From Kribbella steppae (GTDB taxonomy: Bacteria > Actinomycetota > Actinomycetes > Propionibacteriales > Kribbellaceae), in contig NZ_SLWN01000003.1 of assembly GCF_004342025.1 (NCBI RefSeq), positions 434,001 through 498,000 of the forward strand: a stretch of DNA of 64,000 nucleotides, in the 5' to 3' direction. The notes under the pieces were generated by a model. That model did no database searches. It was not told the origin of the DNA and worked only from the letters and a program-made list of their open reading frames with translations. Below are positions 1-9,714 of the stretch, piece by piece. How positions within the stretch are numbered: position 1 is the stretch's first letter; each line of letters opens with the position of its first letter. A program made the translations under genes and the position numbers.

Positions 1-321
1 AGCATGCGCCGGGCCGGTACGCTCTCGCCTCCTCCGTCCGGGGTGAATCCGATTCCGGTACTCCGGGAGAGGCTCCGTTCGGCGACCGACCCGGAGCAAA
101 CTGTGGAAGGCCCGCATCATCCTTGTGGGGTGAGCTACCGCCGCGGTTCGTGGGGCAGCATGGGGCAGGTCCGACGAATATCGGTGTCGCTCCGTCTCGA
201 ATTTCAGCGAGTCGGGTCGACCCGTGCTCAGGGGCATGCTCGAGTTCTGTTGTCGCGGTGGGGGGCCATCGCGCACCGCCCCGTCGTGACACACATTTGT
301 TGTCAATCGCCGGGAGGGGAC

Positions 322-2997
322 ATGCCGGGCGGTCAGCAGGCAGGGGAAGAGCGCGGACATCGCTCGATTCCGAGGCACGTCCACGATCAGGCGGCCATGC
401 CGGGCCCGTCGGCGATACCCAGGAAAGCGGTGGTACGGCAGCGTCTTCTGGACCTCGTGAGCCAGGGGGTGCAGAGGCCGTTGACGCTTGTCAGTGCGCC
501 CGCGGGCTTCGGAAAGACGATGCTCCTGGTCTCGTGGGAGGCACTCGGCGCCTGGGCCGGCCCGGTCAGGCACATCACGATGGACGCCGCCGCCGAACAG
601 CCTGCGGCCTTGCTGCAGTCCGTGCTCGATGGTCTGCACCGGAGGGGTTCGGCCCTGGCCGAAGAGCCCGTGCTGTTCACGACAGCGGACCTACCCGGTC
701 GACCAGGTCCGGTCACTGAGAGAGCGGCCGGGCCGGAAGCGATGGTCCTCGTGGTCGATTGCGGCGACCTCACCGTCACGCCGGAGCTCGGGGACAGCCT
801 CGACCGCCTCATCCGGGGCAATGCCGGAAGAGTACGGATCGTCCTGCTGACCCGCGCGGACCCGCAGCTGCCGCTCCATCGGTACCGACTGGCCGACACC
901 TTGACGGAGATTCGGGCCGCCGATCTGGCCTTCACGGTCGAGGAGGCCGCCGGCCTGATGCGGCACGAGAATCTTGATCTGGCCCCGGCCGAGCTGGCAG
1001 AACTCTGGGCACGAACGGATGGCTGGCCGGCGGGCCTGATGTTCGCGGCGATGCACCTGGCCGGGAAAGCCGACACCGCACAGGCCATCCGAGGGTTTCG
1101 AGGCGATGTGGGGAACGTGGCGGCGTTCCTGATGACCGAGGTGCTCCAGGCACAACCGCCCGCGCTGCGGGACTTCCTGCTCCGGACCTGCATCGTCGAC
1201 AAGCTCCGGCCCGGACTTGCCGAAGCGCTGACAGGTCGCGCTTGTGACCTTCGGTCGTTGGAGTTCATGTCCCACGGGAACGCTTTCATCCAGCGGGTGC
1301 CCGGGACCGACGACTGTTACAGCTACCAGTCACTGTTCCGCGAGTTCCTCCGAGCCCAACTCTTGTTCGAGAGATCGGCCCTGGTCCCCGTGCTGCACCG
1401 CACCGCCGCCGGCTGGTTCGCGCAGAACGGGCACCAGCTGTCGGCGGTCTGCCACGCCATCACGGCTGGTCAGTGGGGGGACGCGGCCCGGTATCTGGTG
1501 GAGGACCTCGACTTCGCGCAGCTACTCGTCGGGCGCGAACGGCGGCTCCTGAAAGAGTTGGTCGCTGACCTTCCCGACGACCTGGACGACGCGAGTGCCG
1601 CGGTGGTGCGGTCCGCACGGGCGCTCACGGAGTTCGATGTCGACCTGTGCGCCGCGGAACTGCGCAAGGCTCGATCCGGCCTGGACCAGGGGCTCCCGCC
1701 GCGGACGCTCTCCTACGAGCTGGCAATCACCGTGCTGGAAGCGGTCTCCGCAAGTCTTCAGACCGATGTCATGTCGGCGTTGGACGCCGTGCTCGCCGCT
1801 GAAGCGGCCCTCAGAGCGGTATCGGTGGGACCGAATGCCGTGCATCCCGAGCTGAAGTTGCTCGTTGCCGGATGCAAAGGCCGGGTCCTCCTCCAGCGGG
1901 GAGACTTCGCCGGCGCCGCGGAGGCGTTCTCAGCGGCGATCGCGATTGCCGAGGAAGCCGGTCTGCACGAGGCGTTGGCGGACTTCCTGGGAATGGCCGC
2001 GCTGGTCGAGGCGGTGTGGGGACATCTGCGGCGGGCTGCCGAGCTCGCCACGCAGGCCATCGCTCTGGCGGAGTCCGGAGCTCACCTGGACGAGCCCCAG
2101 TCAGCGATCGTGGCCCAGGCCTGGGTGAGTGCCGAGCAGGGTGAGCTCGCGGTAGCCCGGGACCTGGTGCACCGCGCCGGGGACGCCGTACCGACGTTCG
2201 ATACAAGAGTTCTCGCCGCCTGCGCGGCGATGGTCCGGGCAAGGGTGCTCCGGGCCGACGGAGATGTCGACCTTGCCCGTGCTGAGCTCAGGGCGGCCGC
2301 CAACAGCTATGGGGCTGTAAGTGACGAGTGGCTCGGCCAGTCCCTCGTCGTGGACGAGGCGAAGATTCTCGTGGCGCAGCACCTGCCCCGTGAGGCCATC
2401 GCCGTGGTCGAGCATTCTCCCGGCCGCGACCAGGTCGAATCGATCCTGGTGCTGCGACGGGCGGCTACCGAGGCCGGTGAGCAGGGTCCTGCGCTGCCGG
2501 CTCCGGCCGCGCAGCAGGGCACATCCCTGGAGACTCAGGTCGACAGCTGGCTGGTGCAAGCCGCGGAATCGATCAGAACCGGCGACTCCGGCCGGAGCGG
2601 ACTCCAGGTGGAGCGGGCCTTGAGACTGGCTGCGCCGGAGCACCTGCGTCGTCCGTTCTCGGAGGCGCCGCCACCACTGCGAAAGTTGCTTCAGCCAACC
2701 GGCGAACTGATGCGGCGGCACCCCTGGCTCCGCGCGCCGGGACCGGCCGATCACTCGAGTCGGACCCGAACCGAGCTGGTCATCACCGCCACCTTGAGCA
2801 GCAAGGAGCACGAGGTGCTGGAGTACCTCGCCGAACTGCTGACCACCGAAGAGATCGCCAGCACCATGTACGTCTCGGTCAACACGGTTCGCAGCCACGT
2901 GCGGAGCATCCTGCGCAAGCTGAGCGCCTCCCGACGCAACGAGGCCGTACGACGAGCTTGGGAGCTGGGCCTGCTCCCCTCCCGCCCAGAGGTCTAG
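322..2997 (+). CDS. LAL-type (MalT-like) LuxR family transcriptional regulator
   Basis: An 891-residue regulator of the large ATP-binding LuxR family. It has an N-terminal P-loop (APAGFGKT, residues 59-66), a Walker B-like strand (MVLVVDCGD, from about residue 141), a long helical TPR-like middle and a C-terminal LuxR helix-turn-helix (about 825-885, with LSSKEHEVL, TTEEIA and VSVNTVRSHVR). Such proteins are ATP-dependent activators that sense a ligand or partner through the middle region; the ligand is unknown. The frame is open back to position 4, but ATG 322 is chosen because GGGAGGGG lies just before it and the upstream 106 codons are not protein-like. The next gene, an antiporter, follows on the same strand after about 160 bp and may be a target. 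That link is inference. Confidence 0.88.
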   Translation: MPGGQQAGEERGHRSIPRHVHDQAAMPGPSAIPRKAVVRQRLLDLVSQGVQRPLTLVSAPAGFGKTMLLVSWEALGAWAGPVRHITMDAAAEQPAALLQSVLDGLHRRGSALAEEPVLFTTADLPGRPGPVTERAAGPEAMVLVVDCGDLTVTPELGDSLDRLIRGNAGRVRIVLLTRADPQLPLHRYRLADTLTEIRAADLAFTVEEAAGLMRHENLDLAPAELAELWARTDGWPAGLMFAAMHLAGKADTAQAIRGFRGDVGNVAAFLMTEVLQAQPPALRDFLLRTCIVDKLRPGLAEALTGRACDLRSLEFMSHGNAFIQRVPGTDDCYSYQSLFREFLRAQLLFERSALVPVLHRTAAGWFAQNGHQLSAVCHAITAGQWGDAARYLVEDLDFAQLLVGRERRLLKELVADLPDDLDDASAAVVRSARALTEFDVDLCAAELRKARSGLDQGLPPRTLSYELAITVLEAVSASLQTDVMSALDAVLAAEAALRAVSVGPNAVHPELKLLVAGCKGRVLLQRGDFAGAAEAFSAAIAIAEEAGLHEALADFLGMAALVEAVWGHLRRAAELATQAIALAESGAHLDEPQSAIVAQAWVSAEQGELAVARDLVHRAGDAVPTFDTRVLAACAAMVRARVLRADGDVDLARAELRAAANSYGAVSDEWLGQSLVVDEAKILVAQHLPREAIAVVEHSPGRDQVESILVLRRAATEAGEQGPALPAPAAQQGTSLETQVDSWLVQAAESIRTGDSGRSGLQVERALRLAAPEHLRRPFSEAPPPLRKLLQPTGELMRRHPWLRAPGPADHSSRTRTELVITATLSSKEHEVLEYLAELLTTEEIASTMYVSVNTVRSHVRSILRKLSASRRNEAVRRAWELGLLPSRPEV

Positions 2998-3154
2998 TCG
3001 GTCACTGCAGGAGTCCAGCACCTTGACCTGCAGCAGTTGGTACCTGCCGGTTCGAAACTGTCCCCGGCGGATGAGGCAGCCGCTGGGCGGCGACTGTCAG
3101 AGTGAATGAGCCAGTCCGGGCTGCGCGCCAGTCGCAAGGACGGAGGCGAGGGGA

Positions 3155-4462
3155 GTGACCGAGACTACGTTCGCAGTGCTCGCGCTCCTCGTCCTTGCGT
3201 GGGCAGTGACCTCGGACCTTCTGGCCCGTCTGAACATCACCGGTCCGCTGGTATTCGCCGTCGCCGGCTATGCACTGGGGAACTCTGACTGGGGTCCTCT
3301 CTCGGTGGACGTCGAGGCCCCGTCCGTCCATCTGCTCGCGGAGTTGACGCTGGCGCTCCTGTTGTTCTCGGACGCTGCCAGAGTCAACCTCTCGAGGCTG
3401 AAACGAGACGTTCGCCTGCCTGGCCGCCTGCTGGCGTTCGGCCTTCCCCTGTCCGTGGTCCTGGGCTCTCTCCTGGCCGCATGGCTCTTCGACGACTTCA
3501 CCTGGGCGCTCGCAGGCTTCGTGGGCGCCACGTTGGCTCCCACTGACGCTGCTCTCAGCGCACAGGTGATCAACGACCGCCGGATCCCGATGCGCCTGCG
3601 TCGCGCCCTCAATGTGGAAAGTGGACTCAACGACGGCATCGTCACACCGGTCGTCCTGTTCACGCTGGCTGTCGCCGCCGGCCAACTCGGGGTAGAAGGT
3701 CACGACGGCGGCTCCGACGACGGCGGCGGTGCGCTGTTCGCACTCGCCGTCGGTGTCATCGTCGGCTTGGCGATCGGGTCGGTCAGCGCCAGGCTCATGA
3801 CGGTCGGCTCTCGACGGCGCTGGATGACTACGGGCGCCCGGCGACTGACGGCATTTGCGGCTGCACTCAGCAGCTTCGCCCTCGCCGTCGCGTTCAGCGG
3901 CAACGGATTCATCGCGGCGTTCGTGGCCGGCATCGCCTTCAGAGCAGCACTGGACGACGATGCTGCCGACGAGGAGAACATCGTCGAGCTACCGGAGCTT
4001 GTCGGTGAGGTCCTGGCCTTCGCCGTCTGGTTCCTCTTCGGAGCCGCGCTGGTGCCGATCGCCGTGCACAACTTCGACTTCACCCTGCTCGCGTACGCCG
4101 TACTGAGTCTGACCGTGGTCCGCATCGTTCCGGTCGCCCTGTCCCTGCTCGGAACGGGTCTGGACCGCAAGACCGCCTTGTTCGTGGGATGGTTCGGGCC
4201 CCGCGGCCTGGCATCGGTCGTGTTCGCGCTGCTGGCGATCGAGCAGCTCGGCGACATCCCGGTGGTCGAGCAGGCCGTCGCCGTCGTCGCGCTGACTGTG
4301 TTGCTGAGTGTGGTGCTCCACGGGGTCACGGCCGGTCCGTTCGGAAGCCGCTATGTCCGCCTCGAGCAGGCCGACGAAGACCCCGGCGCCGGCCCTCGAT
4401 CACGACACCCCGCCCACGGTTCTTCGCAGTCCCCGACGCCGCTTCGAAGCGACCAGCCATGA
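3155..4462 (+). CDS. Cation:proton antiporter (CPA1/NhaP-like)
   Basis: A 435-residue polytopic membrane protein of the monovalent cation:proton antiporter family. It has about 12 hydrophobic segments, an NITGPLVF loop near the N-terminus, and the ion-binding region of CPA1 proteins (ATLAPTDAAL near residue 130 and NVESGLNDG near residue 155; the Glu-Ser...Asn-Asp pattern is typical). It should exchange Na+ or K+ for H+ across the cytoplasmic membrane. The start is GTG 3155, preceded by GGAGGCGAGGGGA. The C-terminus is short and hydrophilic with no recognisable RCK/TrkA domain. Substrate specificity cannot be read from the sequence. Confidence 0.87.
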   Translation: MTETTFAVLALLVLAWAVTSDLLARLNITGPLVFAVAGYALGNSDWGPLSVDVEAPSVHLLAELTLALLLFSDAARVNLSRLKRDVRLPGRLLAFGLPLSVVLGSLLAAWLFDDFTWALAGFVGATLAPTDAALSAQVINDRRIPMRLRRALNVESGLNDGIVTPVVLFTLAVAAGQLGVEGHDGGSDDGGGALFALAVGVIVGLAIGSVSARLMTVGSRRRWMTTGARRLTAFAAALSSFALAVAFSGNGFIAAFVAGIAFRAALDDDAADEENIVELPELVGEVLAFAVWFLFGAALVPIAVHNFDFTLLAYAVLSLTVVRIVPVALSLLGTGLDRKTALFVGWFGPRGLASVVFALLAIEQLGDIPVVEQAVAVVALTVLLSVVLHGVTAGPFGSRYVRLEQADEDPGAGPRSRHPAHGSSQSPTPLRSDQP

Positions 4463-4695
4463 CGAAGCCGCGGAGCGGAGATCATGAGTGGCGGATGAGA
4501 CTCGTCGATACCGGCCGGCATCGGGATCGCCGGTGCGGAGTACAGTCGATGCGCTGCCATTGTCGCAATGTGATTCCGACCCTCCCCGGCGAGTTCATGA
4601 CTCGAGATTTCTTCGGCGCCTTGTCGCACATGGCCGATCCAACAGTGTCAGTCAACGTTTGGCCGCTTGCGATGCAGGAAGTCAGAAGGCTTGAA

Positions 4696-4959
4696 ATGAC
4701 GGTCGATGACCATGGCGGCAGCGACCGCCAACCCGACGACGAGCTCGATCATCCACTGGTCGACAGTCGCGAGACGGCCGCGCTCAGAGAGCAGGCAACC
4801 GAAGTCCTGGCCCGGTATCACCAGATCGAGCTGGCCGAGGCAGCCATGCTGCTGTTCGTGCTGGCGGAGTATCGCGACTGCTCGGTCGATGCCCTGGCCG
4901 TTGAGGTACTACGCAAGGCGGCCGCGCGCCGTGCGACGCCCGACGAACCAGCGTCGTAG
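4696..4959 (+). CDS. Small ANTAR-like domain protein
   Basis: A short acidic protein of 87 residues if started at ATG 4696, which has GAAGG seven bases upstream; in-frame ATGs at 4597, 4630 and 4672 would lengthen it. The second half (LREQATEVLARYHQIELAEA to about DALAVEVLRK) has the helix spacing of an ANTAR RNA-binding domain, in which such proteins act as antiterminators. The first ANTAR helix is weak and no PAS or GAF sensor is attached, so the assignment is tentative. It lies between the antiporter and a LURP-one-like gene on the same strand. Confidence 0.55.
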   Translation: MTVDDHGGSDRQPDDELDHPLVDSRETAALREQATEVLARYHQIELAEAAMLLFVLAEYRDCSVDALAVEVLRKAAARRATPDEPAS

Positions 4960-5052
4960 AACCAGGTGGCCTCACCCGTCAGGGATGAAGCACCGTGTCG
5001 CCAAGGGCCTCTAGGCTCTACTGCCAGCGCTGGGGTGAGGAGAGCTCGGGTC

Positions 5053-5571
5053 ATGGGAATCCTGCGAAGAAAGCGCGGCGACGACGACGTCGAACCGCGC
5101 CGGTACCGGATGAGGGCGAAGCTGGTCTCGATCGGTGACGACTTCTGGATCGAGGACAACGAGGGCACCCGCGTGTACCGCGTGAACGGTAAGGCGCTAC
5201 GACTTCGCGACACGTTCGTGCTCGAAGACGTGTCCGGCCACGAGGTCGCGAAGATCAAGGAACGAAAACTCAGCGTGCGGGACAAGGTCTCCATCGAGCG
5301 CGACGGCGAGCGGGTCGCGACAGTCCACAAGGCGCTGGTCGGCATCCGGGACCGCTTCGCCATCGACGTCGACGACGGGCCGGATCTCAAGGCACACGGC
5401 AACATCGTCGACCACGAGTACGAGATCAGACGCGACGGCGACACGATCGCCCACATCTCGAAGCGCTGGTTCCGGGTCCGCGACACCTACGGAATAGAGA
5501 TCGCGCCGGACGAGGACGAGGCCCTCCTGCTCGCGACCGTCGTGGCACTCGAGCAGTTGACCGACGAATAG
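5053..5571 (+). CDS. LURP-one-related (LOR) family protein
   Basis: A 172-residue protein of repeated short beta strands (for example RYRMRAKLVSIGDDFWI, VYRVNGKALRLRDTF, RWFRVRDTYGIEI) that matches the LURP-one/tubby-like fold common in actinobacteria. The tandem 'R-x-R-D-x-[FY]' strands recur about every 35 residues. No catalytic motif is seen and the biochemical role is unknown; a membrane- or ligand-binding scaffold is the usual suggestion. Start ATG 5053 follows GAGGAGAG; the frame is open upstream but the shorter form fits the family. It converges on a DUF4394 gene across a strong hairpin. Confidence 0.8.
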   Translation: MGILRRKRGDDDVEPRRYRMRAKLVSIGDDFWIEDNEGTRVYRVNGKALRLRDTFVLEDVSGHEVAKIKERKLSVRDKVSIERDGERVATVHKALVGIRDRFAIDVDDGPDLKAHGNIVDHEYEIRRDGDTIAHISKRWFRVRDTYGIEIAPDEDEALLLATVVALEQLTDE

Positions 5572-5587
5572 GCCGCGCGCCCCGGCA

Positions 5588-5625
5588 CGGCCAGGCTCCG
5601 ATGGGCGGACGTCGGAGCCTGGCCG
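5588..5625. terminator. Bidirectional hairpin terminator between convergent genes
   Basis: A perfect 14-bp stem (CGGCCAGGCTCCGA paired with TCGGAGCCTGGCCG) with a 10-base loop lies between the convergent LURP-one and DUF4394 stop codons. There is no U-tract, which is common for actinobacterial terminators. Confidence 0.75.
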
Positions 5626-5630
5626 GCGGA

Positions 5631-6563
5631 CTATCGAGCGAGCGGGACGGCCAGGTCGACGACCTGCGCGTTGCTCGGGAAGGAGCCGAGGCGGGTTGCC
5701 TTGCCGGTGGTGAGGTTGATGTCGTACAGGCGGGTGCGGCCGCCGGTGTTCAGTGTTGCCAGGCCGCGGTTGTCGCCGCCTTGCGTGGAGATGTCGAACC
5801 CGGCCGACTGGCCGGCATCGACGGTGAGCTTGCCGGTGGGCGCGAGCAGGCCGGCGTTCGCCGGGGACTGGATCACGACCTGGTCGAGCATGGTGTCGAT
5901 GTCGAACAGCGTCGTCGCGGTGTTCGGGTCGAGGTCGTTGTTCGTGTACGCCGCTGCCGTGACCTGGGTCGCCGTGGTCGGCGGAGCAGGCGGCACGCCC
6001 GGGTAGGCCAGCACGCCGTCGGTGGCGGTCATACCTGCCGCGGGCGCACCGGCCGGGTCGTCGAGGTTGTGGCGCAGGTTCTGGCCGGTGTCGCTGATCA
6101 CCCGCAGCCGGTTCGCGGCCGGGTTGAAGTCGACCCCGAAGTTCTGGCCGTCCAGCGGGACGGTGAGCTGCGAGACCTTCGTGGCCCGACCGAAGCTGGA
6201 CACGGTGTTGATCGTGTAGATGCCGCCGCGATCGCCGACGCCGTACAGCTTCCCGTTCTGAACCCGGTAGTCGATACCGACGAGCCGCTGGTCGTCCTGC
6301 AGTCCCTGCACTCGCGCCGTACGCCGGATCCGGTCGGGCGAGGCGGTGCGGAACTTCACCAGCCGGCCTTTGTCGGTCAGGCCGACCACGTCAGAGCTCT
6401 GCGGCCGGGCTTTCGCGGCCGCGGCCGGTGCCGGTGCGACCGCGGCCGGCCGTGCGCCGGCCGTCGCCTGCGTCGCGTTGCTGAGGATCAGGGCCGTCGC
6501 GGGCAACGCGATCGCGGCTACCGTCGCGGCGACGACGCGGATGTGTCGTCGTGATTGGAACAT
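5631..6563 (-). CDS. Secreted DUF4394 domain protein
   Basis: A 310-residue protein with a basic N-terminus and hydrophobic signal segment (about residues 8-30, ending near ATAGA), an Ala/Pro linker, and a DUF4394 domain of roughly 240 residues. The domain is recognised by VGLTDKGRLVKF, GIDYRVQNGKLYGVGD, NFGVDFNPAANRLRVISD and the final VVDLAVPLAR. It is predicted to be a beta-propeller-like exported protein of unknown function. It is divergent from the methyltransferase at 6715, with about 150 bp between them. Confidence 0.85.
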   Translation of the reverse strand: MFQSRRHIRVVAATVAAIALPATALILSNATQATAGARPAAVAPAPAAAAKARPQSSDVVGLTDKGRLVKFRTASPDRIRRTARVQGLQDDQRLVGIDYRVQNGKLYGVGDRGGIYTINTVSSFGRATKVSQLTVPLDGQNFGVDFNPAANRLRVISDTGQNLRHNLDDPAGAPAAGMTATDGVLAYPGVPPAPPTTATQVTAAAYTNNDLDPNTATTLFDIDTMLDQVVIQSPANAGLLAPTGKLTVDAGQSAGFDISTQGGDNRGLATLNTGGRTRLYDINLTTGKATRLGSFPSNAQVVDLAVPLAR

Positions 6564-6714
6564 GCTGATTCACCTCTCGGTCGCGGCGCCGATCCACCTC
6601 TCGCGGCCGGTCGCCGGGCGGAGCCGCCGGTGGGCCCAACTCCGGCGGCGTCTCAACCACCTCTTCGTCGCCACCAACCGATCGGATGTGCGCGGATGCG
6701 CCTAGCCTGGCTGG

Positions 6715-7506
6715 ATGGAGGGGGAGCGGGCTGACGAGATTGCGGTGAACCGCGAGCTGTGGGCGCTGGTCAACGAGCGCTACACCGGTCCGGCGGCGGA
6801 GGCGCTGTGGTCCAGGCCGGAGATGGTCTGGGGTTTGTACGACGTGCCTGAGCGACAACTCGGCGTACTCGGGGACGTCGACGGCCTCGACGTACTCGAA
6901 CTGGCCTGCGGTACGGCGTACTGCTCGGCCTGGCTCACCAGGTCCGGCGCCCGCGTGGTCGCCGCTGACCTGTCGGCTGAACAGCTCCGGACGGCTCGCG
7001 ACCTGCAGCGCCGTACAGGACCCGCCTTCCCGCTTGTGCAGGCGGACGCCGAACACGTGCCGCTCGCGAGCGGCTCCTTCGACCTCGTCGTCAGCGAACA
7101 CGGCGCCGCGGCGTGGTGCGACCCGGAACGCTGGCTGGCCGAGGCGGCACGAGTACTGCGGCCCGGTGGACGGCTCGTGTTCCTCACCAACAGCTTGCTG
7201 TCCGCGCTCTGCGTACCGGACGACGAGGGTGTCGCCACCAACAGCCTGCAACGCGGACAGCGCGCCGCCTACCACGTCCGCTGGCCAGGTGGCGGCGCCG
7301 AGTTCCACCCCTCCCATGGCGACTGGATCCGGCTTCTGCGCCGGTTCGGCTTCAGCGTCGAAGCCCTGCACGAGCTCTACGCCCCACCGGACGCGCCAGA
7401 CCACCCCTTCTACGAGATCGTCACCACCGCCTGGGCGTCCCAGTGGCCCGCCGAAGAACTCTGGGTGGCCTGGCGCACCACGGCGGCTGTCACCCGCAAC
7501 GGATGA
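6715..7506 (+). CDS. Class I SAM-dependent methyltransferase
   Basis: A 263-residue Rossmann-fold methyltransferase. The SAM-binding motif I is LDVLELACGTAYC (about residues 60-72, the G-rich loop being ELACGTAY), followed by the acidic strand-2 end VVAADLSAEQL, and a post-motif DLVVSEHGAAAWCDP. The substrate is unknown. The start ATG 6715 has no clear ribosome-binding site; TAGCCT about 12 bases upstream could be a -10 element of a near-leaderless message. The small membrane protein at 7561 follows on the same strand. Confidence 0.85.
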   Translation: MEGERADEIAVNRELWALVNERYTGPAAEALWSRPEMVWGLYDVPERQLGVLGDVDGLDVLELACGTAYCSAWLTRSGARVVAADLSAEQLRTARDLQRRTGPAFPLVQADAEHVPLASGSFDLVVSEHGAAAWCDPERWLAEAARVLRPGGRLVFLTNSLLSALCVPDDEGVATNSLQRGQRAAYHVRWPGGGAEFHPSHGDWIRLLRRFGFSVEALHELYAPPDAPDHPFYEIVTTAWASQWPAEELWVAWRTTAAVTRNG

Positions 7507-7560
7507 GGCGCCGACGGCTGATCCCGCCGAGAATCGACAGCGACCGGGAGGGGAATCAGC

Positions 7561-7770
7561 ATGTGGTACGTGATCATGTTCTCCGGGCTGGCGATCCTGT
7601 GTGTGGTCGTGGTGCTGATCCGCAACGCCCGCGTCAAGGCCGCCCGCGAACGCACCGCGTCACCGGAACGCACGGCCCACACCCACACCCACGCCGAGGA
7701 GGACCGCGCTCGCAACGAGCGCAAGCGCCGCCGCGCGCAGTCGAAGGCGGACCGCCGCAAGCGCCACTGA
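7561..7770 (+). CDS. Small single-pass membrane protein with basic tail
   Basis: A 69-residue protein with one N-terminal transmembrane helix (about residues 3-21) followed by a highly charged tail rich in Arg, Lys, Glu and His that ends RKRRRAQSKADRRKRH. A good ribosome-binding site (GGGAGGGGA) precedes ATG 7561. No family is recognised. A short dyad (CAGCCGG / CCGGCTG, from 7774) follows the stop and may be a weak terminator towards the convergent transglycosylase gene. Confidence 0.7.
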   Translation: MWYVIMFSGLAILCVVVVLIRNARVKAARERTASPERTAHTHTHAEEDRARNERKRRRAQSKADRRKRH

Positions 7771-7848
7771 CCAGCCGGCCAGGACTCAGCCGGCTGATCT
7801 TCTCGTGTGCATGACGCTGCCCGTCGCTGTACGCCGGGACCCGGCCGG

Positions 7849-9714
7849 CTAGCGCGGGGAGCCTGCGGCCTTGCACGCGTTCTGCGGTGTGCACCGGTGC
7901 CGGTCCTTGTCGTCCCGAGCCGGGGACTGTTCCGGGGAATCGTCGGGGCAGGTCTCGGAGGGCTGGGCCGGTGGAGGGGTCGGGGTTGGGGGGCAGGCAG
8001 GTCGGGCGAGGGCTCGGCCGACTACTTGGCGCATCGCCGGGGCCCAGCCGACCGCGGCCGTGGTCGGCTCCTGCGCCGGGGTGGGCTCGGCGGACGGTGC
8101 CGACGTGGACGAGCCGGACTTGGACGGCTCGGACGGCTTCGGCTCTGACTCGGACGGTTTGGACTCGGTCGCCTTCGGCGCGGGCGGTCGCTTCGTGGCC
8201 GGCTCGGACGGTCCTGGCTCGGATGGTCGCGTCGTGCGCGCCTCGGACGGTACTGGCTCGGTCGGTCGCGTCGTGCCCTGCCCGGACGGTGCCGGATTGG
8301 GCGGTCGCGTCGTGGCCGGCTCGGACGGGTTCGGGGTGGTTGTCGGCTCGGGTTCGGAGGGACGGGTCGGCGCGGACGGTCGGGTCTGCGTCGGTTCGGG
8401 GGCGGCCGGGGTCGGGTTGGTCGTCGGTCGTGGTTGGGGTGGTCGTACGGTCGGCGGCTCGGAGGGCGTGGTCGGGGCCGGTTCGCGGATGGCGGTTTTG
8501 CCGGGGCTGGGGGCAGCCGGGGTCGGCTGGTCCGGCGGCGGGGTTGTCGTCCGCGGGCGGCTCACGCCGCGGGGTGGCGGCGCCGAGGGTTCGGTCCGTT
8601 GCACGGGCGCAGGCTGGGCAACCACCGCGTCGTCCGGCTGCGGATTGGTGGGCCAGGGTCGCGCTGCCGGCGGGGCGGCCGTCCAGGGCCGCTCAGTCGG
8701 GGGATCGGCGGTCCAGGGAGGCGCCGCGGGGGAATCGGCAGCCCAGCGGCGCGCTGCCGGGGGATCGACGGGGTCGTTCGGGAGTTGGTCGCCGGTTGAC
8801 GGCAGCCCGATGACTCGGCCGGCCTGGTACATCCGGGCCAGCGCGAGGACTACCCGGACGTAGGAGTCGGCGTTGTTGTAGCGCCGTACCGCCTGCGCTG
8901 CCCGGCCCGGATCGCGCAGGTCCGACGTACCGGTGCACAGGTACTGGGCGGCGCCCTGCGCGGCGTCGAACATGTTGTTCGGGTCGCCGAACCCGTCGCC
9001 GTTGCCGTCCGCGTTCACCGCGCGCCAGGTCGACGGGATGAACTGCATCGGACCCACCGCGCGGTCGTACTCGGAGTCCCCGTCGAGCGCGCCGTCGTCG
9101 GAGTCGCGGATCAGCGCGACGTTCGGCCGGCCATCGAGCGGGATGCCGCGGATCCGCCGGGTCGCCGAGCCGTCGTCGCGCAGCTGGGCGCCACCGAACT
9201 GGCCGTGGTTGGACTCCACCCGCCCGATCGCAGCGAGCAGCGTCCACGGCACCCCGCAACCGGGGTCGCTGACTGCCAACCGGGCCTCGGCCTGCTTGTA
9301 CGCCCGCAAGGCGACGTCCGGGATCCCGCTCTCGCCGAGAGCCGTGATCACCGGACCACCTGAGAGCACCATCTGCACCGGTTTCGCCACCCGACCCGGC
9401 CCGACTGGGACAGCGACCAACTGCTCCGGCTCGACGAACTCGGCCAGTGCCTCGTCCTCGATGAACGGATCGACCGCTGGTGCGTCCGCAGCCCCGGCCG
9501 CGTCGTACCCACCGGTGGCCGGACGGTCGGGGAGCGGCGCGGTCGCCAACGCTGCGAGGGTGACCACCGCGGCGACCGCACCTGCCAACTGCCAGCGACT
9601 CCCGGTCGACCCTGACCTCACCGCGGTCCGGGGCGCCGGCCGGCCGGCGCGATGCCGGCCTTGGTGTCGTCGCCCGTGTCGCTTGACGAACTTGTGCAGT
9701 CCGGGCACTCGCAT
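7849..9714 (-). CDS. Secreted lytic murein transglycosylase with Pro/Ser/Thr-rich tail
   Basis: A 621-residue exported peptidoglycan hydrolase. After a basic cytoplasmic stretch comes a signal/anchor helix (about 41-61), then a lytic transglycosylase domain (about 120-310) of the MltB-like type found in actinobacteria. The catalytic Glu is probably E167 in AAIGRVESNHG; other marks are DRAVGPMQFIPSTW, a DGNGDG calcium-like loop and AAQYLC. Residues about 320-600 are low complexity, rich in Pro, Ser and Thr with many SEP-type units (RPSEPEP, RPSEPGP), which would span the wall. It cleaves glycan strands outside the membrane. A roughly 200-base leader precedes it. Confidence 0.88.
   Translation of the reverse strand: MRVPGLHKFVKRHGRRHQGRHRAGRPAPRTAVRSGSTGSRWQLAGAVAAVVTLAALATAPLPDRPATGGYDAAGAADAPAVDPFIEDEALAEFVEPEQLVAVPVGPGRVAKPVQMVLSGGPVITALGESGIPDVALRAYKQAEARLAVSDPGCGVPWTLLAAIGRVESNHGQFGGAQLRDDGSATRRIRGIPLDGRPNVALIRDSDDGALDGDSEYDRAVGPMQFIPSTWRAVNADGNGDGFGDPNNMFDAAQGAAQYLCTGTSDLRDPGRAAQAVRRYNNADSYVRVVLALARMYQAGRVIGLPSTGDQLPNDPVDPPAARRWAADSPAAPPWTADPPTERPWTAAPPAARPWPTNPQPDDAVVAQPAPVQRTEPSAPPPRGVSRPRTTTPPPDQPTPAAPSPGKTAIREPAPTTPSEPPTVRPPQPRPTTNPTPAAPEPTQTRPSAPTRPSEPEPTTTPNPSEPATTRPPNPAPSGQGTTRPTEPVPSEARTTRPSEPGPSEPATKRPPAPKATESKPSESEPKPSEPSKSGSSTSAPSAEPTPAQEPTTAAVGWAPAMRQVVGRALARPACPPTPTPPPAQPSETCPDDSPEQSPARDDKDRHRCTPQNACKAAGSPR

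Noticed and set aside
4-321. N-terminal extension of the LAL regulator to position 4
   Set aside because: No ribosome-binding site, unusual composition, and a strong one at ATG 322.
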